NCBI GenBank assembly: GCA_002413755.1
Contig: DHXQ01000022.1
Coordinates: 8,313 to 14,445 of the forward strand
Length of the DNA stretch: 6,133 bases
Direction of reading: 5' to 3'
DNA from: Candidatus Saccharibacteria bacterium UBA5152
GTDB lineage: Bacteria > Patescibacteriota > Saccharimonadia > Saccharimonadales > UBA4665
Under the pieces are notes generated by a model. That model did not search any database and was not told the DNA's origin. It was given only the letters and a program-made list of their open reading frames with translations. The position numbers and the translations under genes are program-made. Shown here in pieces: positions 1 through 4,289 of the stretch; the stretch's first letter is position 1; each line of letters starts with the position of its first letter.

Positions 1-1493
1 ACAGCCTCGCGGTGCATCCTGAGGACGCGTAGCATGCCTTCGCGGTCTTTGTGGAAGCCAGCAAATGGTCCGACTTTCTGGGCGATCTTGGCGCTGGTGG
101 CGTAGCTCTGACCGGTTAGTAGTGCTGTGATGGCAGCAGCCTGGGCGCGGCCTTCGTCACTGTCGTATGCCAAACCCTGAGCCATGAGCAGCGCACCAAG
201 GTTAGCGTAGCCGATACCGAGTTCGCGGTACGCCCGGGCGTTCTTCTTGATTGACTCAGTTGGGTAATCGCTGTAACCGACCAGGATTTCCTGGGCTGTA
301 AAAATCAGTTCAACGGTGTGAATGAACGACTTAATGTCGAATGAACCGTCGTCTTTGAGAAATTTTAACAGGTTGAGTGATGCCAGGTTACAGGCGGAGT
401 TGTCGAGGTGCATGTATTCGCTGCATGGGTTGCTGCCGTTGATGCGGCCAGCATTTGGCGTGGTGTGCCAGTGGTTGATGATGGTATCAAACTGTAAACC
501 AGGGTCAGCGCACTTCCAGGCGGCTTCGTTGATCTGACGGTAGAGATCGCGAGCCTTCAGCGTCTTGACGGTCTTACCGGTAGTGACGGCCTTGAGGTCC
601 CAATCGTCATCGTTAGCAACAGCCTTCATGAAGTCATCGGTGACACGGACCGAGTTGTTAGCATTCTGGTACTGGACGCTGAAAATGTCGCGGCCATCGA
701 GGCTCATATCAAACCCAGCCGCCTGCAGCGCGCGGGCTTTGTCTTCTTCACGTTCTTTGCACCAGATGAATTCTTCAACATCCGGGTGATCGACGTTAAG
801 GACAACCATCTTGGCCGCCCGGCGAGTCTTACCGCCGCTCTTGATAGCACCAGCACTGCTGTCAGCACCGCGCATGAAGCTCAGCGGGCCTGAGGCTGTA
901 CCGCCTGATTTGCTGAGCGGCTCAACCGATGAGCGAATAGCGCTCAAATTGATACCAGAGCCGGATCCGCCCTTGAAGATCATTCCTTCTTCGGTATACC
1001 AGTTAAGGATCGAGTCCATAGTATCCTGGACACCGAGAATAAAGCAGGCACTCGCCTGCTGGGCACGCTCAGCAGCACCAATATTAAACCAGACCGGGCT
1101 GTTAAAGGCCGCGCGCTGGGTTGCCAATACGTACTTCAATTCCTCACGGAAATCTTCAGCTTCAGTGTCACTGACGAAGTAACCCTCTTGCTTGCCCTGA
1201 CGAACGACGGTGTCGACCACGCGGTCGATCAGCTGCCGCATCGAGCTTTCACGGTCATCCGTACCCGGCGTACCACTAAAGTACTTCTGCGATACGATGT
1301 TGATCGCATTCTGCGAAAAACTGTCTGGGAATTCCACTCCCAACTGCTCAAAAACCGGCTTGCCTGTGACAGGATTCATAATCACCGAATCGCGACTCAC
1401 CCACTTGATATTGTCGTACGCCTTAGTCTTCGGCTTGGTAAAAAGCCGCGTGTATAACTGGTCCGACCCCGTATTATTTGTCGTTTGTGCCAT
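1..1493 (-). CDS. nrdJ: Class II (adenosylcobalamin-dependent) ribonucleotide reductase, 3' end beyond window
   Basis: Reduces ribonucleotides to deoxyribonucleotides in the cytoplasm, using adenosylcobalamin to generate the thiyl radical. The open frame runs from ATG at 1493 to the window edge without a stop, giving 497 residues of a protein that is usually considerably longer. Visible family marks: a Cys in QASACF (C150), the FKGGSGSGINLS segment (173-184), the SGGTASGPLSFMRGADSS stretch (196-213), the active-site motif NPCSE (355-359: N355, radical-bearing C357, E359), and the partner Cys in SACNLAS (C368). By family knowledge C150 and C368 are the redox pair. The SGGTASGPLSFMRGADS and KTRRAAKMVVLNVDHPD segments fit NrdJ better than class I NrdA. 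The N-terminus shows no ATP-cone domain. A Shine-Dalgarno-like AAGGGGAG nine bases upstream supports the start. It follows nrdR by 204 bases, so NrdR control is likely. The missing part should carry the rest of the barrel and the C-terminal redox cysteines. Confidence 0.95.
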   Translation of the reverse strand, partial: MAQTTNNTGSDQLYTRLFTKPKTKAYDNIKWVSRDSVIMNPVTGKPVFEQLGVEFPDSFSQNAINIVSQKYFSGTPGTDDRESSMRQLIDRVVDTVVRQGKQEGYFVSDTEAEDFREELKYVLATQRAAFNSPVWFNIGAAERAQQASACFILGVQDTMDSILNWYTEEGMIFKGGSGSGINLSAIRSSVEPLSKSGGTASGPLSFMRGADSSAGAIKSGGKTRRAAKMVVLNVDHPDVEEFIWCKEREEDKARALQAAGFDMSLDGRDIFSVQYQNANNSVRVTDDFMKAVANDDDWDLKAVTTGKTVKTLKARDLYRQINEAAWKCADPGLQFDTIINHWHTTPNAGRINGSNPCSEYMHLDNSACNLASLNLLKFLKDDGSFDIKSFIHTVELIFTAQEILVGYSDYPTESIKKNARAYRELGIGYANLGALLMAQGLAYDSDEGRAQAAAITALLTGQSYATSAKIAQKVGPFAGFHKDREGMLRVLRMHREA

Positions 1494-1502
1494 GTCCTCG
1501 TA

Positions 1503-1510
1503 CTCCCCTT
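1503..1510 (-). promoter_or_regulatory. Ribosome binding site of nrdJ
   Basis: AAGGGGAG on the minus strand, nine bases before the ATG at 1493. It supports that ATG as the start. A TATAAG hexamer (1511-1516) lies immediately upstream, but it would start transcription inside this site, so it is probably not the nrdJ promoter. Confidence 0.6.
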
Positions 1511-1605
1511 CTTATAATGTCCAGGACCCGGCGCAGCAAACTCTCACATCCACTGCACCTACCGAACATTCCCTCGTTGTTATTTTGTAATGTTTGTTAG
1601 AGTCT

Positions 1606-1636
1606 GACTGTTAGGATTTGTTTCACCCTAACAGTC
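1606..1636 (-). repeat. Inverted repeat, hairpin C of the nrdR-nrdJ gap
   Basis: A perfect 10-base inverted repeat: GACTGTTAGG at 1606-1615 and CCTAACAGTC at 1627-1636, with an 11-base loop. No T-run follows it on either strand, so it is not a classic intrinsic terminator. It abuts hairpin B with no gap. It lies about 110 bases upstream of the nrdJ start and could be an RNA leader element, a processing or stability stem, or a protein operator. Confidence 0.7.
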
Positions 1637-1688
1637 GACGGCTCTCCGGCGAGCCTTACTGCCTGGTAAGACACGTGGGAGAGCCGTC
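1637..1688 (-). repeat. Inverted repeat, two-part hairpin B of the nrdR-nrdJ gap
   Basis: A perfect 11-base outer stem, GACGGCTCTCC at 1637-1647 with GGAGAGCCGTC at 1678-1688. Inside is a smaller 5-base stem, CTTAC (1655-1659) with GTAAG (1666-1670). The two are separated by seven unpaired bases on each side (1648-1654 and 1671-1677). A competing stem GGCTC/GAGCC (1640-1644 with 1651-1655) is also possible. Its outer three bases (1686-1688) are shared with hairpin A. There is no T-run. Function unknown. Confidence 0.7.
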
Positions 1689-1709
1689 AAAGCATCTTCA
1701 TGCTTTGAC
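1686..1709 (-). repeat. Inverted repeat, hairpin A folding over the nrdR stop codon
   Basis: A perfect 10-base stem with a four-base loop: GTCAAAGCAT at 1686-1695 and ATGCTTTGAC at 1700-1709. On the nrdR message the upstream arm encodes the last residues of NrdR and the TGA stop (1700-1698) sits at the stem-loop junction. A translating ribosome would therefore melt it. No T-run follows, so a plain intrinsic terminator is unlikely. A role in mRNA stability or in coupling nrdR translation to downstream folding is conceivable. Confidence 0.7.
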
Positions 1710-2216
1710 AGATTCCAATTCGTCAACTTGCTCAGTACGATGTTCGTGCAGCCCTTGGCCCGTTTCACGAGCCCGCATCCGCGTGAGTTCCTGTTCGAAA
1801 CTCTCGATATCCTTGAAACGCCGATAGACGCTGGCGAAGCGCACATAGGCAACTTCGTTGACCAGGCTTAAGCGTTCCATCACCAGGTTGCCAATCTTGC
1901 CAGACGGCACCTCGCTCTCACCGCAACCATACAAGGTTTGCTCGATGTCAGAGACAATCCGCTCGATCTGCATAGTGGTGACTGGCGTCTTCTCGCACGA
2001 ATGATAGATGCCGGCAAGTAACTTATCGCGGTCAAACAATTGGCGTGTGCCATCGTTTTTGATGACGACCAATTGTGGCCGCTCCAGTCGCTCGTAGGTC
2101 GTGAAGCGGTAATTGCAGGCCGGACAGAGCCGACGGCGGCGAATTGCCTCACCTTCACTGACATCACGCGATTCGATAACCTTGGTATCACTGAGCTGAC
2201 ATTGGGTACATTTCAT
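1698..2216 (-). CDS. nrdR: Transcriptional repressor NrdR (zinc finger plus ATP-cone)
   Basis: NrdR represses ribonucleotide reductase genes when its ATP-cone senses high dATP/ATP, binding paired NrdR boxes near promoters. The 172-residue product begins with the zinc-ribbon, with ligand cysteines C3, C6 (KCTQC) and C31, C34 (CPAC), and the conserved RRRRLCPACNYRFTTYER segment. The ATP-cone covers about residues 49-139, from VVIKNDGTRQLFDRDKLL to AYVRFASVYRRFKDIESF. The family is usually about 150-160 residues; the extra is a polar C-terminal tail (about 150-172). The ATG at 2216 is supported by AGGGGGA at 2221-2227, four bases upstream. The gene ends in TGA, inside a hairpin. Its neighbour downstream is nrdJ, its expected target, and a promoter-like pair lies just upstream, overlapped by a degenerate NrdR-box-like sequence that hints at autoregulation. 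Confidence 0.97.
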   Translation of the reverse strand: MKCTQCQLSDTKVIESRDVSEGEAIRRRRLCPACNYRFTTYERLERPQLVVIKNDGTRQLFDRDKLLAGIYHSCEKTPVTTMQIERIVSDIEQTLYGCGESEVPSGKIGNLVMERLSLVNEVAYVRFASVYRRFKDIESFEQELTRMRARETGQGLHEHRTEQVDELESVKA

Positions 2217-2232
2217 TACTTCCCCCTATCCG

Positions 2233-2248
2233 ACACTATACGTTTGCA
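2233..2248. promoter_or_regulatory. Degenerate NrdR-box-like site over the nrdR promoter
   Basis: ACACTATACGTTTGCA matches the left half of the published NrdR box consensus (acaCwAtATaTwGtgt) well but diverges in the right half. It overlaps the -10 hexamer, where a repressor would act. I find no good second box at the usual spacing, so this is a weak call resting mainly on position. Confidence 0.25.
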
Positions 2249-2263
2249 CATTTTGGGCGTAAA
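2235..2263 (-). promoter_or_regulatory. Promoter candidate for nrdR (proximal)
   Basis: On the minus strand, TTTACG (2258-2263) and TATAGT (2235-2240) are separated by 17 bases, matching four and five positions of the vegetative consensus. The expected start near 2228 would give a leader of about 12 bases that begins at the Shine-Dalgarno. Its overlap with the inverted repeat and the NrdR-box-like site fits a repressible promoter. Confidence 0.5.
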
Positions 2264-2300
2264 CCTACGTACGTCACTTCGTCGTACATTAATATACGCC
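2256..2300 (-). repeat. Nested two-part hairpin upstream of nrdR
   Basis: Outer stem GGCGTA (2256-2261) with TACGCC (2295-2300), inner stem GTACG (2269-2273) with CGTAC (2283-2287), and seven unpaired bases on each side between them; the apical loop is nine bases. It overlaps the -35 of the proximal nrdR promoter, so it would only be in RNA if transcription starts further upstream. The design (short inner stem, 7x7 internal loop) recalls hairpin B before nrdJ. Confidence 0.45.
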
Positions 2301-2381
2301 TCCGTTCCGAGCCTGCCTACGGCACGTTGCACGAGCGGTTTTCATCCCAAACTGCACTAAACGTAAAGTGTCTCGTCAGTA

Positions 2382-2406
2382 ATAATTCTAAAATATAATT
2401 CTAAAA
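2382..2406. repeat. Two-copy tandem repeat, 13-base period
   Basis: ATAATTCTAAAA occurs at 2382-2393 and again at 2395-2406. On the minus strand each copy contains TAGAAT, a good -10 hexamer (2385-2390 and 2398-2403). The stretch is the most A+T-rich in the window. It may be a duplicated promoter element or an easily melted segment. Confidence 0.7.
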
Positions 2407-2427
2407 GTGCGACACCGTTACTTGCAA
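2398..2427 (-). promoter_or_regulatory. Possible distal promoter for nrdR
   Basis: TTGCAA (2422-2427) and TAGAAT (2398-2403) on the minus strand are spaced by 18 bases. Transcription from here would give a leader of roughly 170 bases to nrdR, including both arms of the long-range inverted repeat and the nested hairpin. Hexamers of this quality occur by chance in A+T-rich DNA. Confidence 0.3.
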
Positions 2428-2455
2428 TACCCGGAGACTATGCCCAAATACTACA

Positions 2456-2487
2456 TGTGGTGTTAGCTTTATAAGCATAACCCCACA
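2456..2487 (-). repeat. Strong near-palindromic hairpin downstream of ftsZ
   Basis: TGTGG (2456-2460) pairs with CCACA (2483-2487), GTTA (2462-2465) with TAAC (2478-2481), and GCTT (2466-2469) with AAGC (2473-2476), with one mismatch, one bulged A and a three-base loop: 13 pairs. It lies about 80 bases past the ftsZ stop and may end or protect the ftsZ message. No clean T-run follows on the minus strand, so I do not label it a canonical terminator. An alternative stem pairs CCACAG (2483-2488) with CTGTGG (2510-2515), which would exclude this fold. Confidence 0.6.
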
Positions 2488-2523
2488 GCTAGCGTTTTTC
2501 AATGAAAATCTGTGGTAGAATTT

Positions 2524-2553
2524 ATCACGCTTACGATTAAAAAGATCACGCTT
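2524..2553. repeat. Direct repeat of nine bases, 21-base spacing
   Basis: ATCACGCTT occurs at 2524-2532 and 2545-2553, that is, two helical turns apart on the same face of the DNA. It lies directly after the ftsZ stop. It could be a protein-binding pair or chance. Confidence 0.5.
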
Positions 2554-2567
2554 GTGGTTAAATGAGA

Positions 2568-3974
2568 TTACTTCTTAGCATCAGTGTCGCCAGCTTTGTC
2601 ATCACTTTTCTTGCGGCCCCGGAGGCGGCGCAGGAATGACGGGCGCTCTAATTCATCTTCATTGTCAGTGCCGAAGAAACCAGCTGCAGCGGCGTCCTGC
2701 TTCTTGTCGGCGGCTGCGTCGTCGCTGAGTGAAGTGCTGCCGCCAGAAACGCTACCGCCGTGCAAGGCATCATCGGTCGTTTCGTCAATGGCCCAGATAT
2801 TCGGCATTGCCTTGTCGCTGGTGAAGCTTTCTTTGTTATCCGGTTGATCCAGGTTCATGTCGATACCCGACATCACGCTGTCATCGCTCCGATGATGAGT
2901 TGTCGGTGCAAACGAGCTTGCTTCGCCGAGACTGTCCGTCGACTTCTGGGCACTTGATCCAGAGCGGGAAGCTGGAGTTGCACCGATGACCGCACTCTCG
3001 TCGCGTTTGGCGTAGTAGGCCTCATCAAAACCAGTGGCGACCACTGTAATGATCATCTCACCCTCGAGTTCTGGGTTGATAGTGGCACCGAAGATAATGT
3101 TGGCTTCTGGGTCGGCGGCATTGGTAATGGTCTCAGCAGCCGTGTTGATCTCGTGCATACTGAGGTCGTTGCCACCGATGACGTTGAACAGGATGCCGCG
3201 GGCACCGTCGATGGATACCTCGAGTAATGGTGACTCGATGGCCTGTTGAGCGGCTTGGATGGCGCGGTTTTCACCACTGGCGCGACCGATGCCCATCAGG
3301 GCGGAGCCGGCGTTGCTCATGACGGTCTTGACGTCAGCAAAGTCGAGGTTGATCAGTCCGTTGACGGTGATCAGGTCAGAAATACCCTGCACGCCTTGGC
3401 GCAGGACGTCATCGGCTACCTTGAAGGCTTCAAGCAGCGGTGTCTGGCGGTCGATGGTCTGGAGCAAGCGGTCATTTGGGATAATGATCAACGTATCGAC
3501 CGAGCGACGGAGGTTTTCGATGGCCGTTTCGGCATTCCGGCGGCGCTTCTCGCCTTCGAAAGCGAACGGTTTGGTTGCAAAGCCGATGACCAGGATGTCG
3601 AGCTCCTTGGCAACTTCGGCCACGACATGGCCGGCACCGCTACCGGTACCACCACCGGCACCGAGGGTAATGAAGACCATATCAGCACCTTCGATGGCCT
3701 TTTTGATCTCATCGCGGGATTCCAGGGCAGCTTGCTCGCCAACCGAGGGGTTAGCACCAGCGCCGAGACCACGAGTGGCATCGCGGCCGATGTGGATTTT
3801 GATGTTGGCTTTGCTGTGGTGCAAGGCCTGGGCATCAGTGTTGACTACTACAAACTCCACACCCTCAATACCGGCTTCTACCATCCGGTTAACTGCTGCC
3901 CCGCCGGCACCACCCACTCCTATAACTTTGATGCGGGCGAACGTTTCAATTGCTGGATCGACTGCTTGTGGCAT
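2568..3974 (-). CDS. ftsZ: Cell division GTPase FtsZ
   Basis: FtsZ is the tubulin-like GTPase that polymerises at midcell into the division ring. The 468-residue product has a short N-terminal segment, then the nucleotide-binding domain (about 12-200) with VIGVGGAGGAAVNRM, NTDAQAL and the tubulin signature GAGGGTGSG (105-113). The T7 synergy loop NLDFADV (209-215) has N209, D211 and D214, the residues that complete the neighbour's GTPase site. The C-terminal domain ends near 322. A long, Ser/Asp/Lys-rich, probably disordered linker (about 323-440) follows, then the conserved FtsA-binding peptide ERPSFLRR (443-450), a basic run RGRKK, and a further polar tail to 468. Two oddities: the peptide is not at the extreme C-terminus, and the linker holds a hydrophobic PNIWAID (391-397). 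The ATG at 3974 has AAGGT (3984-3988) nine bases upstream; an out-of-frame ATG lies seven bases before it. A promoter candidate precedes it. Confidence 0.98.
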   Translation of the reverse strand: MPQAVDPAIETFARIKVIGVGGAGGAAVNRMVEAGIEGVEFVVVNTDAQALHHSKANIKIHIGRDATRGLGAGANPSVGEQAALESRDEIKKAIEGADMVFITLGAGGGTGSGAGHVVAEVAKELDILVIGFATKPFAFEGEKRRRNAETAIENLRRSVDTLIIIPNDRLLQTIDRQTPLLEAFKVADDVLRQGVQGISDLITVNGLINLDFADVKTVMSNAGSALMGIGRASGENRAIQAAQQAIESPLLEVSIDGARGILFNVIGGNDLSMHEINTAAETITNAADPEANIIFGATINPELEGEMIITVVATGFDEAYYAKRDESAVIGATPASRSGSSAQKSTDSLGEASSFAPTTHHRSDDSVMSGIDMNLDQPDNKESFTSDKAMPNIWAIDETTDDALHGGSVSGGSTSLSDDAAADKKQDAAAAGFFGTDNEDELERPSFLRRLRGRKKSDDKAGDTDAKK

Positions 3975-4011
3975 GAGACATGTACCTTACTGGTTTACGT
4001 TGTATAGCTTT

Positions 4012-4040
4012 AGTATACGGCACTCGTGGTATCGGTTCAA
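4012..4040 (-). promoter_or_regulatory. Promoter candidate for ftsZ
   Basis: TTGAAC (4035-4040) and TATACT (4012-4017) on the minus strand, 17 bases apart. The predicted start near 4005 gives a leader of about 30 bases including the AAGGT ribosome binding site. It sits downstream of the ftsA terminator, as expected for a separately transcribed ftsZ. Confidence 0.6.
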
Positions 4041-4050
4041 TAATGTATAC

Positions 4051-4123
4051 GGCCGATTTTTCGGCCAGCGCGCTGGCTTGGCTGACGGTCCAAGCCTCGA
4101 GCGGGCTGCGGCGACGGCCGCTC
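4051..4123. repeat. Run of four adjoining inverted repeats upstream of the ftsZ promoter
   Basis: Four elements sit end to end or overlap: GGCCGA/TCGGCC (4051-4056, 4061-4066; four-base loop); a perfect 14-base palindrome GCCAGCGCGCTGGC (4064-4077); GGCTTGG/CCAAGCC (4075-4081, 4090-4096; eight-base loop); and GAGCGG/CCGCTC (4099-4104, 4118-4123). In addition GACGGT in the loop of the third element (4084-4089) is complementary to ACCGTC at 4140-4145, which could form a pseudoknot. The block is more G+C-rich than the surrounding gap. No T-run follows. It may be a structured RNA, a cluster of operators, or both; function unknown. Confidence 0.6.
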
Positions 4124-4247
4124 AGCATTTATCACTCAGACCGTCCGCTTGGTTGGCACAGTCAGCTTTGAACACATTATGTATTCATTATCCACCCCTG
4201 TTATGAGGCTCTTGTTTTATCTAGTATCCTCTTTAAGCCTGCGACAT

Positions 4248-4274
4248 AAAAAATGCCTGCTAAGCAGGCATTTT
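4248..4274 (-). terminator. Intrinsic terminator of ftsA
   Basis: On the minus strand TGCCTGC-TTA-GCAGGCA forms a perfect seven-base G+C-rich stem with a three-base loop, followed by six T (4253-4248) and preceded by AAAA. It starts 15 bases past the ftsA stop. Because AAAA/TTTT flank both sides, the stem can extend to 11 pairs, and on the opposite strand TTTT follows it too. Confidence 0.92.
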
Positions 4275-4289
4275 GTCGTAGATGAGACG

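Larger units (their letters stand above)
2232..2372. repeat. Long-range 14-base inverted repeat flanking the nrdR promoter region
   Basis: GACACTATACGTTT (2232-2245) and AAACGTAAAGTGTC (2359-2372) are inverted copies with 13 of 14 bases complementary. They enclose 113 bases. The left arm contains the -10 hexamer of the proximal nrdR promoter. No target-site duplication flanks the arms and no transposase is near, so I do not call it a mobile element. It could be a pair of operator sites for one regulator, or the closing stem of a leader RNA made from an upstream promoter. Confidence 0.55.
2217..2567. other. 351-base gap between ftsZ and nrdR
   Basis: I see no gene or known structured RNA here. 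The gap holds a proximal nrdR promoter candidate, a possible distal promoter, a tandem repeat, a long-range inverted repeat with a nested hairpin, a strong near-palindromic hairpin with a competing alternative, and a pair of direct repeats; these are listed separately. The short open frame on the plus strand reaching in from the nrdR antisense lacks any protein-like character. Confidence 0.7.
3975..4289. other. 315-base gap between ftsA and ftsZ
   Basis: No convincing gene. In the direction of transcription it holds the ftsA terminator, about 125 bases with only weak promoter-like hexamers (for example ATAACA at 4199-4204 with CATAAT at 4176-4181, 17 bases apart), a run of palindromes (4051-4123), and the ftsZ promoter candidate. 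A nine-base direct repeat GTATACGGC occurs at 4013-4021 and 4045-4053, 32 bases apart. Short open frames here are extensions of antisense or out-of-frame ftsZ readings. Confidence 0.7.

Noticed and set aside
322..1590. Several plus-strand open frames opposite nrdJ
   Set aside because: The minus-strand frame encodes continuous, clearly recognisable NrdJ; the antisense frames show no family features.
1494..1605. Possible cobalamin riboswitch before nrdJ
   Set aside because: The leader lacks the conserved B12-box core in the right orientation; only a CAGTGG resembling the complement of part of it is present, and the hairpins do not match the known architecture.
2232..2372. Mobile element (MITE) bounded by 14-base inverted repeats
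   Set aside because: There is no flanking target duplication, no transposase, and one arm coincides with a plausible promoter hexamer.
3946..4128. Small minus-strand frame of 60 codons overlapping the ftsZ start
   Set aside because: It covers the palindrome block and promoter-like sequence, has no ribosome binding site, and its end is simply ftsZ read out of frame.
4188..4196. TTATCCACC, one mismatch from a DnaA box
   Set aside because: It is isolated, with no cluster around it in this gap; a single near match is expected by chance.
3246..4206. Two long plus-strand open frames (253 and 315 codons) opposite ftsZ
   Set aside because: They lie antisense to a certain ftsZ, have low-complexity Ala/Pro/Ser/Arg-rich or otherwise protein-unlike sequence, no recognisable domain and no good ribosome binding site; they follow from the codon bias of ftsZ.
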